64,000 nt of DNA from an uncultured Fibrobacter sp. (GCA_947165045.1 CAMUYW010000004.1:16395-80394), one strand, 5' to 3'; numbered from the stretch's first letter, positions 1-8,608 are shown. Notes: generated from the letters alone by a model not told the origin. Program-made: numbers and translations.

Positions 1-478
1 GTTGGTGGTGATCCATGACCATAACCGCCATGCCAAGTTCCTTGGCATGTGCAATTTCCAAGTTTGCCGTAATGCCCGTATCGACCGTAATCAGGTTACG
101 AGCTCCGGCCTCGTACATTTCATCGACGGCAGAAACCGAGAGTCCATAGCCATCGCCAAAGCGGTTCGGGAGTCGCCATTCCGATTCGATACCGACAGTC
201 TTTAGGCAACGTGTCAAAAGCGTCACCGAGGTCATTCCGTCCAGATCGTAGTCGCCAAAAATGAACACGCGTTCGCCACGTTCACGAACGGCCAAAATCC
301 ATTCTACAGCCTTATCCATCCCCATCATCAGGAAGGGGTCATGCACATTGCTTTCGTTGCAACACAGCATGTGGTACGCATCGGACACAGTCCTTATGCC
401 GCGCGAAACGAGAAACCTCGCCACGGCATGTGGTATCTTTAGCGTAGAGGACAAGGTGGAGGCAACAAGATCTTCCAT
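1..478 (-). CDS. recJ: Single-stranded-DNA exonuclease RecJ, N-terminal part (cut by window edge)
   Basis: Not in the ORF track as a minus-strand line, but translating the complement from the ATG at 476-478 gives an open frame to the window edge (about 159 codons). It contains FGDYDLDGMTS and, near the edge, VMDHHQ. These are the DYDxDG and DHH metal-binding motifs of the DHH phosphoesterase domain, here preceded by the usual RecJ N-terminal segment. RecJ degrades single-stranded DNA 5'-3' in recombination and mismatch repair in the cytoplasm. Its ATG overlaps the holB stop codon (TAATG), so it is probably translationally coupled as the last visible gene of an ftsX-envC-holB-recJ chain. The C-terminal DHHA1 and OB domains lie outside the window. 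Confidence 0.9.
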   Translation of the reverse strand, partial: MEDLVASTLSSTLKIPHAVARFLVSRGIRTVSDAYHMLCCNESNVHDPFLMMGMDKAVEWILAVRERGERVFIFGDYDLDGMTSVTLLTRCLKTVGIESEWRLPNRFGDGYGLSVSAVDEMYEAGARNLITVDTGITANLEIAHAKELGMAVMVMDHHQ

Positions 479-1617
479 TACTTGTAGCCTTCAAAAAGTT
501 TCATCGAGAGGTTCTGGAGGCACATCACGGCCGCCATACGTCTTGATGCAATTCGTGACATCGTTTCTTGCACGCTCACGAGCGCAAGTTCCAAGGCCGA
601 AGCCCCCACCTGCGGGTAGCGTTCGAGATTCACTTGGCCAGTCGCTTCAGGAATGCGGAGCGGAGCCCCGGACTCACGGCGCAACAAATCCGAAATCAAG
701 AACGAGAGAACTTCCAAGAATCGGTTTACAATCGCCGGGTCTTCAAGTTCGGCTTCTTCCAGTTCAAAGAACAAGTCCGTGTAATCTTGTGAAAGCGACT
801 TTTCAATAAAATCGACAGCAAGCGGGCACCAAGTCTTAGCATGTTCCGCGTAGTAAAGCGCCATGCCCGGAGAACCTACTGCAAGTCCAATCGCATCTTC
901 CGTCAGAGACGATTCGTCAAAGTCTTCGCCACCTACGCGGATGGCTTCCGCGCGAACTTCTTCATCGGTCAAAGGCGGCAAGTGGAGCGCTAAGCAGCGC
1001 GAACGGATCGTCTGCAAAAGCTTTTCGCGAGAGGACGTCGTTAAAATGAAATACGTGTTCGGCGGAACTTCTTCGAGCGTCTTGAGGAACGCGTTTGCCG
1101 CAGAATCGTTCATGCGGTCGGCCTCGGCGATAATCACCACGCGAACGCGGTCGCCCTTCATTGCAAAGGAGGCGGTCATCGTACGGATGAGTTCGACCGA
1201 AATGAGTGCACCCGCACTGAAAATATCGACGCGGTACGGGTTCTTCGTAATTTCTTCGATGTAGGCTTGCTTAAAATCCTGGATGGTCTTTGCAGAACTC
1301 CCGGCAGAGACGTCGGCCGCATTACGGGCGCTTGCCTCTTTTGCTTCCATGGGAACAACCCAGTTGTCCGTCACACCGGTATCGGTAGCCATCTTGCAGC
1401 CAAAGCAATTACCACACGGGCGTATGCTCGGGTTCGTGCACTGCAAAGCCTGGGCAATTTCCATCGCCAAAGCCTTTTTGCCAATACCCACAGGACCGTC
1501 AATCAGAATCGACTGCGGGAAGCGGTTCTCACGCAATGCCGCCATAAGACGAATGCGGATTCGTTCCTGGGAGGCGGGGCCATTTAAGCGATATTCAATC
1601 ATTTCTGTTTCAACCAT
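478..1617 (-). CDS. holB: DNA polymerase III delta-prime subunit
   Basis: This 379-residue clamp-loader protein has a Walker A region GPVGIGKKALA (about residues 41-51), a four-cysteine zinc module (C..C..C..C, about residues 59-73), and the box EADRMNDSAANAFLKTLEEVP followed by TTSSREKLLQTIRSRC, the sensor-1/SRC region of the DnaX/HolB AAA+ fold. The delta-prime subunit works in the clamp loader that places the beta clamp on DNA. An insert rich in acidic residues and Ala lies between the zinc module and sensor region. The ORF start overlaps the 3' end of the envC-like gene by 19 nt; an internal Met (MIEYRLNG, residue 6) would still overlap slightly. Very secure call. Confidence 0.93.
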   Translation of the reverse strand: MVETEMIEYRLNGPASQERIRIRLMAALRENRFPQSILIDGPVGIGKKALAMEIAQALQCTNPSIRPCGNCFGCKMATDTGVTDNWVVPMEAKEASARNAADVSAGSSAKTIQDFKQAYIEEITKNPYRVDIFSAGALISVELIRTMTASFAMKGDRVRVVIIAEADRMNDSAANAFLKTLEEVPPNTYFILTTSSREKLLQTIRSRCLALHLPPLTDEEVRAEAIRVGGEDFDESSLTEDAIGLAVGSPGMALYYAEHAKTWCPLAVDFIEKSLSQDYTDLFFELEEAELEDPAIVNRFLEVLSFLISDLLRRESGAPLRIPEATGQVNLERYPQVGASALELALVSVQETMSRIASRRMAAVMCLQNLSMKLFEGYK

Positions 1618-2912
1618 TGCAACGGGTCCACGGTCTGTGTCCCTTCGCTTACTTGAAAGTACAATTTAATTCCATTTAACGAAGCAATATCGCCCACTTC
1701 TCCAATTTCTTCGCATTTCTTGACACTTTTGCCCTCTTGGACGTGGATTGCTTTCATGTGACCGTACACCGTGTACGTTCCGTCTTCGTGTTCAATGATG
1801 ACCGAAGGGCCGCGGCCATCAATTTCGGCGACCATCGCTACTGTTCCGGCGGCAGCAGCACGAATGCGACCACCACGCTTACCGCGAATTTCAACGCCCA
1901 AGTTACGCGTCATGATGTGGAGTACAGGGTGCTCCTGCAGGCCGTATTCGCTGATAATCGGGCCATCGAGCGGCATGCATTTGGGACCTTTGAACGGAGT
2001 GACCTGAATCGTCTTTTTCGCCACTTCGGTCTGTTGCGCCTTTTCGACATCACGTTTCTTATCTGCTGCTTGTCGCTTTTTCTCGGCTTCGCGTTCCTTT
2101 TTCTTGAGCGCGGCAAGGCGGGCTGCTTCGGCTCGTTTTGCTTCTTCGATTTCGCGCTTGCGGCGCTGTTCGAGCTTTTTGAGGAGCGCAAGCATTGTCT
2201 TCTGGTTGCGTTCGAATTCCTTGAGTGCCATGCGCTGCACGGCCTTGTCGTGCTTGAGCGCGTGCAGCATGCGTTCCTGGCCATTCATTTGCGCGACGAG
2301 TCCGCGTTCTTCGACTGCCTTGCGAGAGCGGAGCCTCGACAGTTCAGCCAAGTGCTTTTCCTGAGCCTGTTGCTTTTGCGTACGTTCGGCAACGAGCTTT
2401 CGAAGCGTTTCCACATCCTCGCGGTCACGGTTCAGCAAGTGATGCACCCAGTAAACTTCACGTTCCGGGTTACCGTTCTTGGTCAACAGTTCAAATAAAA
2501 TTTCAGCATCGTTGCTACGGCCATATACATACAAATTCCTAATTCGTTTTTTCATGGCTCGTTTGCGTGCTTTTATTTTCGTATCCAAGGAATCAATATC
2601 CATCACAAGCTGCTTTACCGCCCCTTGCAATAAATCCTCGTTGCGTGAAAGTTCCGACAAGTAAGAACGCGTACGGTTCAGGTTCTGGTCCAAGAGAGAA
2701 ATCGTATTGAGCACGCCTTTTTCTTCAGTTTCTAGGACCGCCAGTTCCTCGCGCTTTTTTGCCAAATCAACTTCTAGCTTTTTCAGCGCGCTCTTTTGTT
2801 CGTCAATTTGTGCATCCGTTTTTTTAGGCGCCGCAAAAGTCGCGACCGGCGATATAGCCATAAAAGCAAAGGCGAAAATCAACAGCGAAAACAACCGAGA
2901 AATACGGCGCAT
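1599..2912 (-). CDS. envC: EnvC-like murein hydrolase activator (coiled coil + M23/LytM domain)
   Basis: The 437-residue protein starts with a signal peptide (hydrophobic core LLIFAFAFMAISPVATFAA). A very long Lys/Glu-rich coiled coil follows (about residues 35-300). The C-terminal LytM/M23-like domain begins near MPLDGPIISEYGLQEHP and ends with GHMKAIHVQEGKSVKKCEEIGEVG. The canonical metal ligands of active M23 enzymes (HxxxD and HxH) are not evident: the equivalent region reads EHPVLHIMTRN and YGHMKAI. It is therefore more likely an amidase activator, as EnvC is, than an enzyme. Its start overlaps the ftsX stop by 1 nt (TAATG). FtsX binding by EnvC is established in Enterobacteria, so the adjacency supports a cell-division role in the periplasm. 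Confidence 0.85.
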   Translation of the reverse strand: MRRISRLFSLLIFAFAFMAISPVATFAAPKKTDAQIDEQKSALKKLEVDLAKKREELAVLETEEKGVLNTISLLDQNLNRTRSYLSELSRNEDLLQGAVKQLVMDIDSLDTKIKARKRAMKKRIRNLYVYGRSNDAEILFELLTKNGNPEREVYWVHHLLNRDREDVETLRKLVAERTQKQQAQEKHLAELSRLRSRKAVEERGLVAQMNGQERMLHALKHDKAVQRMALKEFERNQKTMLALLKKLEQRRKREIEEAKRAEAARLAALKKKEREAEKKRQAADKKRDVEKAQQTEVAKKTIQVTPFKGPKCMPLDGPIISEYGLQEHPVLHIMTRNLGVEIRGKRGGRIRAAAAGTVAMVAEIDGRGPSVIIEHEDGTYTVYGHMKAIHVQEGKSVKKCEEIGEVGDIASLNGIKLYFQVSEGTQTVDPLQWLKQK

Positions 2913-3799
2913 TATTCCTGCTCACCTTTCTTTTCGAACAAGAAACTGCGCACCGTGCGGAAACTAAAGTAGCCCGCCAAAGCCGTTTCCAACAGCACCG
3001 TGAATAGCGCCACAATCCAGAAATACGAGACGCCGACTGCCACGATTGGGAACATTTTCACCACGGACTTAATAACAAGCCCGAGCAGCAACACGGCAAC
3101 ACCGCTCCCGATAAAGCCTTGCATAGCGCCTTCCATCACAAACGGGAATTCGATGAACAGGTAACTGCCACCTGCGTATTTCATATTCTCGACCAAAAGT
3201 TTGCGGGACATAAGCGAAAGTCGCACCGAATTGCAAATAATAAGCGAGAGAGTAATGAGCAAAAGGATGCTGATGCAAATCGGCCAGAAAATCATCTTGA
3301 ACTTCCACGATGCAATTCGCGAAGCCCATTTCAACGGTGCTTGAACCTCTTCAAAATAAGATTCCTCGGCAATCGCATGGCGCACTTCGGAAAGGTCCAA
3401 CGGGTTGCGAGCTTCTTCACTGAGCGACACTCGGAAAAACGCAGGGATGGGGTTTCCTTCGACAAGTTCCAGCATGTCTGGCGAGAAATGCTTGCTGAAA
3501 TCGGCAAGCGCAGAATCTGCACTGACGAAAGAGACCGACTCCACATGGCGGGTATGTTCCAGCCGCATCTGGATTGCGGGAATTGAATCTTCAGGGACAT
3601 TCTCGTTCAGGAACGCCTCGATGACATATAGTGATTTTTCTGCAGAAAGGAGCCTAAATGAAACGCCCAACGCCGTAAAAGACGAAGCCAAAAGAAGCGA
3701 GCACAGGAAAATCGTCAAAAGAGACGGGAGAATCACCGTGCGGTGTTGCTTCCATCCTCGAAAAGATTCCGATATTAAGTAACCTAATTGTCCGAACAC
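2912..3799 (-). CDS. ftsX: Cell division protein FtsX (permease-like)
   Basis: The 295-residue protein has an N-terminal cytoplasmic stretch, TM1 (about residues 22-45), a periplasmic loop of roughly 110 residues, and three C-terminal TM segments (about residues 170-190, 220-245 and 250-275). This is the FtsX topology, with the usual long extracytoplasmic domain between TM1 and TM2. FtsX works with the ATPase FtsE to switch on peptidoglycan hydrolases through EnvC-type partners. Here ftsE is not adjacent, but an envC-like gene follows immediately and overlaps. The start codon is GTG (complement of 3797-3799), with no strong Shine-Dalgarno sequence. The gene is divergent from the YbbR-like gene with very little space, so both promoters must be compact. 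Confidence 0.85.
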   Translation of the reverse strand: MFGQLGYLISESFRGWKQHRTVILPSLLTIFLCSLLLASSFTALGVSFRLLSAEKSLYVIEAFLNENVPEDSIPAIQMRLEHTRHVESVSFVSADSALADFSKHFSPDMLELVEGNPIPAFFRVSLSEEARNPLDLSEVRHAIAEESYFEEVQAPLKWASRIASWKFKMIFWPICISILLLITLSLIICNSVRLSLMSRKLLVENMKYAGGSYLFIEFPFVMEGAMQGFIGSGVAVLLLGLVIKSVVKMFPIVAVGVSYFWIVALFTVLLETALAGYFSFRTVRSFLFEKKGEQE

Positions 3800-3844
3800 G
3801 CTTGGAATATAATTAAATTTATAGAGGTTCTTTATGGGGCTTTT

Positions 3845-4825
3845 ATGGGAAACATCATATTAAAGATTACCGCATTGGTGTGCGCGATGGCCCTTTGGTT
3901 CTACGTCATCTCGCTCAAGGACTTCCAACTGACAATGGAAGTTCCGCTTACGTTCGTGAAGTTGCCCGAAGCGCTCGCGATTGCATCCAAACCGCCAAGC
4001 ACAGTTTCCGTGACCGTCGAAGGAAAACCTCTCGACTTGATTCGCCTTCAGTCACAAAAGCAGTCAGCAATGGTCATCGACATGCACAATGCAGAACTTG
4101 GCTCCAAGCGCATTCACCTAGACTCAAAGAATTTTGTGGCCCCGAACTTTTCATCGGTTCATTATGTCGAGCCCGACAACCAGTACCTCTTTGTCGATGT
4201 CGCTGTCGATACGCGAATTGAACGCAGCATTCCCATCAAGAACAACGTGACTTTCGGAGCGGCCCCAGGCTATGTCATTGTCCAGCCCCCCAAGCTCATG
4301 CAAGAAGACCTCATGGTTTCTGGCGCGCGTAACGCACTGACTCGCATCATCGACATTCCAACAGATTCCTTATTCTTGGATAGCATCAAGGCTAGCCAGA
4401 CTTTCTCTGTTCCGCTAGCTACCGATCAGCTTCCGCCGTTTGTCACTCCGAGTGATTCTGTGGCAAAGATTTTTGTCGACGTTCAAAAGATCAAGTCCAA
4501 GGAATTCAAGAACATTCCAATCAATCTTATCGGTTTCTACGATCGCGCCTTGAATACGCTTTCGCCGCAACAGGCAACCGTTGAGGTTACTGGTGGTGAT
4601 AAAGTTATCGAAGCTATCAAGAGCAGCGATATTGAACTTTTTATCGAATACAACCGCTTTGCCATCGAAGATGCAGACAGCCTTAATCCAACCGTTAAGC
4701 TCAACTTGCCGTCTGATATCGACCGCAGCATGTCTATCAAGGCCATTCTTACCAAGCCCGATAAAATCAAGCTAATCAAGACACGCGTCGAAGGCGAAGA
4801 CAAAGACGAGGAATACGGAATATGA
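3845..4825 (+). CDS. YbbR/CdaR-like domain membrane-anchored protein
   Basis: I chose the ATG at 3845 (326 residues). The track start at 3788 would overlap the divergent ftsX start, and at 3845 the protein opens with a classic anchor MGNIILKITALVCAMALWFYVIS. The rest is extracytoplasmic and holds several repeated YbbR-type beta units, for example VPLTFVKLPEALAIASKPPSTVSVTVEGKP and a later IPINLIGFYDRALNTLSPQQATVEVTGG. In Firmicutes, CdaR of this family regulates the diadenylate cyclase CdaA; no cyclase gene is visible here, so that role is only an inference. The last codons overlap tsaD by 4 nt (ATGA), suggesting one operon. Confidence 0.72.
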   Translation: MGNIILKITALVCAMALWFYVISLKDFQLTMEVPLTFVKLPEALAIASKPPSTVSVTVEGKPLDLIRLQSQKQSAMVIDMHNAELGSKRIHLDSKNFVAPNFSSVHYVEPDNQYLFVDVAVDTRIERSIPIKNNVTFGAAPGYVIVQPPKLMQEDLMVSGARNALTRIIDIPTDSLFLDSIKASQTFSVPLATDQLPPFVTPSDSVAKIFVDVQKIKSKEFKNIPINLIGFYDRALNTLSPQQATVEVTGGDKVIEAIKSSDIELFIEYNRFAIEDADSLNPTVKLNLPSDIDRSMSIKAILTKPDKIKLIKTRVEGEDKDEEYGI

Positions 4826-5829
4826 TTTGGCTTGGAATTGAATCCAGCTGTGACGAAACCGCATGCGCTGTTTTACAGGACGAACCGCTCAAAGTTCTTT
4901 CGAACCCGCTCTATAGCCAAATTGACGAACATGCCCTTTACGGAGGCGTAGTCCCCGAAATTGCGGCACGTGCACACTTGCAAAAGATTGCGCCTATCGC
5001 CGAAGCTGCCGTCAAGGAAGCGGGCATCGAACTCAAGGACGTTGATGCGATAGCTTACACCACAGGCCCGGGCCTCATGGGTCCGCTTCTCGTTGGGGCT
5101 AGTTTTGCAAAAGGTCTTGCTCGCGACTTGAACATTCCTGCTTATGGCATGAACCACCTCGAAGGGCACCTTGCCGCCGCTTGGCTCAGTAACCCGGACA
5201 TCGAACCGCCGTTTTTAACGCTCACCGTATCGGGCGGCCACACGGAACTCGTGATGGAAGAACCGGGTTTCAAGTATACAAGCATCGGCCGTACGCGCGA
5301 TGATGCCGCCGGCGAAGCGTTCGACAAATGCGGAAAACTCCTTGGGCTCAAGTACCCGGCCGGCGCCACCATCAGCCGCTTGGGCAAAGACAAGAACCGC
5401 AAATTCGTTGAATTCCCGCGTGCACTCCATACGCACGACAACTGCGAATTTTCGTTCAGCGGTCTAAAGACTGCCGTGCTCCGTTACACGGAAACGCACG
5501 ACCCCGAATTTATCCAGCAGAACCTTGGCGACATCTGCGCTTCGCTCGAAGACGCCATCGTCGATAGCCTTGTCTCAAAGACCATCAACGCGCTCAAGAA
5601 AACCAAGATGAAAACGCTCGTGATGGGCGGTGGCGTGAGTGCCAACAGCTGGTTGCGCACGCGCCTGCAAGACTACTGCGACAAAAAGGGAATCCGTTTT
5701 TGCGTACCGGATCGTAGCCTGAGTACTGATAACGGAGCGATGATTGCAGCCGCGGCTATCCGCCGCAAATTGCAGGGCAAGCTCGAATCTATCGATGTCG
5801 TAAAACCCTGGATGCCTCTCGCAATTTAG
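4822..5829 (+). CDS. tsaD: tRNA N6-adenosine threonylcarbamoyltransferase TsaD
   Basis: The 335-residue protein is full length for the Kae1/TsaD family and transfers threonylcarbamoyl from TC-AMP to A37 of ANN-decoding tRNAs. Visible landmarks are the N-terminal GIESSCDETACAV, the metal-binding HLEGH motif (MNHLEGHLAA, about residues 110-119), SGGHTEL, the GEAFDKCGKLLGL segment and the C-terminal MGGGVSANSWLR and STDNGAMIA boxes of the ASKHA ATPase fold. The start ATG overlaps the stop of the upstream YbbR-like gene (ATGA). A hairpin with a T-rich tail follows about 75 nt downstream. Confidence 0.96.
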   Translation: MIWLGIESSCDETACAVLQDEPLKVLSNPLYSQIDEHALYGGVVPEIAARAHLQKIAPIAEAAVKEAGIELKDVDAIAYTTGPGLMGPLLVGASFAKGLARDLNIPAYGMNHLEGHLAAAWLSNPDIEPPFLTLTVSGGHTELVMEEPGFKYTSIGRTRDDAAGEAFDKCGKLLGLKYPAGATISRLGKDKNRKFVEFPRALHTHDNCEFSFSGLKTAVLRYTETHDPEFIQQNLGDICASLEDAIVDSLVSKTINALKKTKMKTLVMGGGVSANSWLRTRLQDYCDKKGIRFCVPDRSLSTDNGAMIAAAAIRRKLQGKLESIDVVKPWMPLAI

Positions 5830-5850
5830 TAGAAAGGACTTTGCGACTTG

Positions 5851-5895
5851 TCATCCTCGCGAAGGCGAGGATCTAGTATTAGTTCTATATAATAC
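5851..5895. repeat. Palindromic intergenic repeat, copy 1
   Basis: The sequence TCATCCTCGCGAAGGCGAGGATC forms a perfect 8-bp hairpin (ATCCTCGC/GCGAGGAT). A second hairpin GTATTA...TAATAC follows directly. The same design (TCATCCTC-type hairpin, then a short AT-rich palindrome) recurs at 14147 and 14881, so it is a dispersed element and not a local terminator. Confidence 0.7.
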
Positions 5896-5902
5896 AACTT
5901 AC

Positions 5903-5932
5903 AAGGTCCGCGCAAGCGGACTTCTTTGTTTT
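5903..5932 (+). terminator. Probable intrinsic terminator after tsaD
   Basis: GTCCGC-GCAA-GCGGAC forms a 6-bp GC-rich stem with a stable tetraloop, followed by TTCTTTGTTTT. It lies 75 nt after the tsaD stop, beyond the palindromic repeat. Confidence 0.6.
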
Positions 5933-6012
5933 ACCTTAAACACGACCTTCTTTTCGAGTTCGCGACCTTATATAAGTTTGTTTTTTTTAACAATTCAATT
6001 TATATTATAGAT

Positions 6013-6465
6013 ATGGTATTCAAAGTAACGCAAAAGATTTGTGCAGCCATTGGTTCCCGAATGGCATTTTTGATTATTTGTCTTGTCGCAGCGTCGTGGG
6101 CGCAGGACTTGAACAAGCCCATAAGCGATGTTGATGTTTTCCGCCCCGAAAAGCGCGAAACAAAAGTTGAACTCGTCGATTCAGCGCAAAATAATTCCGT
6201 AAAGTTGAATGTCGATATTTTTGCAGACGGTTTTATCGGATCGTACTACATTCTTTGGGATAACGTAGATTTATCCGAAGATATCAAAAAGACCATCCAA
6301 AGCCGCAACTTCGCCACAGACGAATTCTTTATGCAAAATATCGACCGCGAACAGTTCGAACAAGAGCGCATGTTGCAACTCTTTGAAGACCGGAAACAAG
6401 AATTCTTTAAGATATTCCCCGACGAAGCTCTCAAGGAACTTCAAGAAATGAAGGCCGACGAGTAA
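6013..6465 (+). CDS. Small secreted protein of unknown function
   Basis: I chose the ATG at 6013 (150 residues) because the residues before it in the 5926 ORF are low-complexity and AT-rich, while the protein from here opens with a signal peptide (Lys near the start, then MAFLIICLVAASWAQD). Cleavage is likely after SWA. The mature part is acidic and mostly helical at the C-terminus, with Phe/Glu-rich repeats such as REQFEQERMLQLFEDRKQEFF. No enzymatic motif is visible and I do not recognise the family. It stands alone between a terminator and a palindromic repeat, and is probably periplasmic or exported. Confidence 0.6.
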   Translation: MVFKVTQKICAAIGSRMAFLIICLVAASWAQDLNKPISDVDVFRPEKRETKVELVDSAQNNSVKLNVDIFADGFIGSYYILWDNVDLSEDIKKTIQSRNFATDEFFMQNIDREQFEQERMLQLFEDRKQEFFKIFPDEALKELQEMKADE

Positions 6466-6487
6466 GTAAACGAGAAAACGCCCCAAG

Positions 6488-6517
6488 CTGTCATTCCGGC
6501 CTCCGAGCCGGAATCTC
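6488..6517. repeat. Short palindromic repeat (TCATTCCGGC type)
   Basis: The sequence TGTCATTCCGGCCTCCGAGCCGGAATCTCC has a 7-bp stem (TTCCGGC/GCCGGAA). A related degenerate copy is seen at 21671-21700. It lies between the small secreted protein and birA. Confidence 0.6.
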
Positions 6518-6544
6518 CTTTTAACAAACACCGACCAACAACAC

Positions 6545-7444
6545 ATGTTTACTCTAGAACGTAATTTTAAAGAGTGGAAGCTTAAAGGATTTGGCGGTGC
6601 AAAGGCCGAACTTTTCGAAACCATCGGAAGCACTCATGCCTATATGAAAGAACTGGCTTGTGCAGGGCTTATCGCGCCGGGAACGCTCTTTGTTGCAGAT
6701 TCACAGCGCACTGGCCGCGGACGTCACGAACGCACTTGGGATTCTCCCGCCGGGAAAAATCTTTATTTTAACATTTTGATTCCGCTTGATGGGATTCCTG
6801 CAAATCGTTACGCACAAATTACGCAGGTGTCGGCACTAACGTTTGCTGAAGTGTTCAACGAAATTCAAGAAGCTGCGAATCTCGAGACTGCGGACCACAA
6901 ATGCGCGGTTCCAGCGAACTGCGCATTCCCGGCAAGCGGAAACATCGCGCCTCCCAAAATTACGGTCAAATGGCCTAACGACATTCTCTATGGCAAAAGT
7001 AAGTTCTGCGGGATTCTTGCGGAAGTTGTTTTTTCGCCCACTCCAGCGCTTAACATGGGTGTCGGCATTAACGTCAACAGCGCTCCCGAAGATTATGCGC
7101 ATTTAAACCGCGCCGTTACAACGCTCAAAGCAATTGTCGGCCGTACAATCAACCGCGAAAAACTTTTGCAAATGCTCGTCGGGAACCTTGAACGCGCCGT
7201 CGGACAATTCAAAGCATTCGGCATCAGCCCTTGGATTGCAGCTTGGAAACGCATGGACAAGTTCATCGGCGCCCGCGGCACCATCGTCGTAAACAACCGT
7301 TGCACCGATCAAAACCGCGACAGCGGCGAAGGGTCCGTCAAAAAAACGGGCACCATTCTCGACATGCAATCCGACGGAAGTTTGCTCTTTAAATGTGACG
7401 ACGGCTCTATCGAAACCGTCATCTCTGCAGATTTAGAAATCTAA
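6545..7444 (+). CDS. birA: Biotin--[acetyl-CoA-carboxylase] ligase BirA (catalytic type)
   Basis: The 299-residue protein matches the BPL/LplA fold: TIGSTHAYMKEL at the start, the biotinyl-AMP loop GRGRHERTW (about residues 57-65), KNLYFNILIP, then KWPNDILYGKSKFCGILAE with the catalytic-site lysines, and GVGINVNSAP. A small SH3-like C-terminal domain follows. There is no N-terminal helix-turn-helix, so it is a group I ligase without repressor function. It attaches biotin to carrier domains such as acetyl-CoA carboxylase. An insert of about 30 residues rich in Ala, Pro and Cys interrupts the sequence just before the KWPND motif, longer than usual for the family. Confidence 0.93.
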   Translation: MFTLERNFKEWKLKGFGGAKAELFETIGSTHAYMKELACAGLIAPGTLFVADSQRTGRGRHERTWDSPAGKNLYFNILIPLDGIPANRYAQITQVSALTFAEVFNEIQEAANLETADHKCAVPANCAFPASGNIAPPKITVKWPNDILYGKSKFCGILAEVVFSPTPALNMGVGINVNSAPEDYAHLNRAVTTLKAIVGRTINREKLLQMLVGNLERAVGQFKAFGISPWIAAWKRMDKFIGARGTIVVNNRCTDQNRDSGEGSVKKTGTILDMQSDGSLLFKCDDGSIETVISADLEI

Positions 7445-7461
7445 CCTGTTTTAAGGTTTGC

Positions 7462-7653
7462 TTATCTTTTAAAATACATGCTGCCGATAAGCGAAACGGC
7501 AAGCATCACAATCATTGCGGTAAGGCCCATGTCCGCCAATTCGCGATGTTCGCCCGCGGCACCCGATTCAATAAGAATCACGCAGACAAGCGCAATAACG
7601 GCAGCTACGCCGCCCATCAGGTGGAACATTTTTACTTTTTCTTCGTTCGTCAT
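7462..7653 (-). CDS. Small two-TM membrane protein of unknown function
   Basis: The 63-residue protein has two hydrophobic segments (about residues 13-29 and 41-59) joined by a charged loop GEHRELADM, and ends in FKR. It starts inside the stop of the UbiA-type gene (4-nt ATGA overlap), so it is translated with it. I do not recognise the family. It could be an accessory subunit or simply a small membrane protein of the same operon. The start follows from the overlap. Confidence 0.55.
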   Translation of the reverse strand: MTNEEKVKMFHLMGGVAAVIALVCVILIESGAAGEHRELADMGLTAMIVMLAVSLIGSMYFKR

Positions 7654-8528
7654 GCATCACCTCCAAGGCAAATCCACACAATGAGTCCCACCATCACGAG
7701 AGCGCTAATTGCAACGTTTGCTAGGAAAAAGTCGCGGTTCATGGCATCCAAATCGTTAGACTTTCTGAACAAGTGAATGTAGACTATCGCAGTTGTCATA
7801 AGGCCAGTGACTGTCCACCAAACCCAGCCCATGTTCCAGAAAAATCCGAACACCACACAAAGCACAAGCATCGCCAAATGGCTTGCGAGCGCAATGCGCA
7901 AAGACTTCTCAATCCCAAATCGCGCGGGCACGGAGTGCAATCCTTGCTTGCGGTCGATTTCAATGTCCTGCGTGGCGTAGATAATGTCGAAACCGCCCAT
8001 CCAGAGCATCAGAATAAACAGGAGAAAAATCGGGAACACGGCAAATTCGCCACGCACTGCAATCCAGGCGCCGAGCGGGCTCATTCCGATGGCAAAGCCG
8101 AGGAACCAGTGGCAAAGCCACGAGAAGCGCTTCCAGTAAGAATATGAAAGGAGCAGAAGCCAAACTGGAAGTGCGAGCGCGCCCGCGAGGGGCTGGAGCA
8201 TCCAGGCAAACGCCACAAACAAAACGCCGTTCAAAGCGAGGAACGCAATCACCGATTTACGACTCAAGCGCCCTGCCGGCAAATGACGTTTTGCCGTACG
8301 CGGATTTTCGGCATCGAACTTGGCGTCGGCAATGCGGTTAAAGCTCATGGCGCTATTGCGGGCGGTCACCATGCAAAGAACGATCAAGACGATAATGCGT
8401 GCGGTTTCGTAAGCGCTCATGTCGCGGAAACCGTTTGCTGCAACCCACATGGAACCAAGCGCAAAAGGCATCGCAAACAGCGAATGGCTCAACCGAACAA
8501 GATGTGTAAATTCTAAAAGCTTATTCAT
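7650..8528 (-). CDS. UbiA-family 4-hydroxybenzoate-type polyprenyltransferase
   Basis: The 292-residue protein has seven to nine TM helices and the two Asp-rich motifs of the UbiA family: NRIADAKFDAENPRTAKRHLPAG (about residues 64-86) and YATQDIEIDRKQGLHSVP (about residues 184-201). These bind Mg-diphosphate of the prenyl donor. The motif wording is closest to UbiA/MqnP-type enzymes, which attach an isoprenoid tail to an aromatic acid in quinone synthesis. In an anaerobe of this kind the product would be a menaquinone precursor, but no other mqn or men biosynthesis gene is nearby, so the pathway is inferred. The ATG is preceded by GGAAAGAAA. Confidence 0.82.
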   Translation of the reverse strand: MNKLLEFTHLVRLSHSLFAMPFALGSMWVAANGFRDMSAYETARIIVLIVLCMVTARNSAMSFNRIADAKFDAENPRTAKRHLPAGRLSRKSVIAFLALNGVLFVAFAWMLQPLAGALALPVWLLLLSYSYWKRFSWLCHWFLGFAIGMSPLGAWIAVRGEFAVFPIFLLFILMLWMGGFDIIYATQDIEIDRKQGLHSVPARFGIEKSLRIALASHLAMLVLCVVFGFFWNMGWVWWTVTGLMTTAIVYIHLFRKSNDLDAMNRDFFLANVAISALVMVGLIVWICLGGDA

Positions 8529-8544
8529 TTTCTTTCCTGCAATA

Positions 8545-8580
8545 TAAAAACTCCGAAAGTCGTGTTCAACTTTCGGGGTT
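8545..8580 (-). terminator. Intrinsic terminator of the 8609-9034 gene
   Basis: On the minus strand a 12-bp stem with one G-T pair (AACCCCGAAAGT / ACTTTCGGAGTT, 8-nt loop) is followed directly by TTTTTATATT. It lies just after the stop codon of the small hypothetical gene and before ubiA. Confidence 0.7.
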
Positions 8581-8608
8581 CACCTCGCTGTTCGATGGTG
8601 ACAAACAA

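Noticed and set aside
261-1669. Plus-strand ORFs at 261-809, 863-1264 and 1283-1669
   Set aside because: They are shadows of recJ and holB: the complement encodes clear RecJ and HolB motifs, while the plus translations are low-information and Arg/Ser-rich.
1737-2498. 253-residue plus-strand ORF
   Set aside because: It lies opposite the Lys/Glu-rich coiled coil of the EnvC-like gene; its Phe/Leu-rich sequence is the antisense of that composition.
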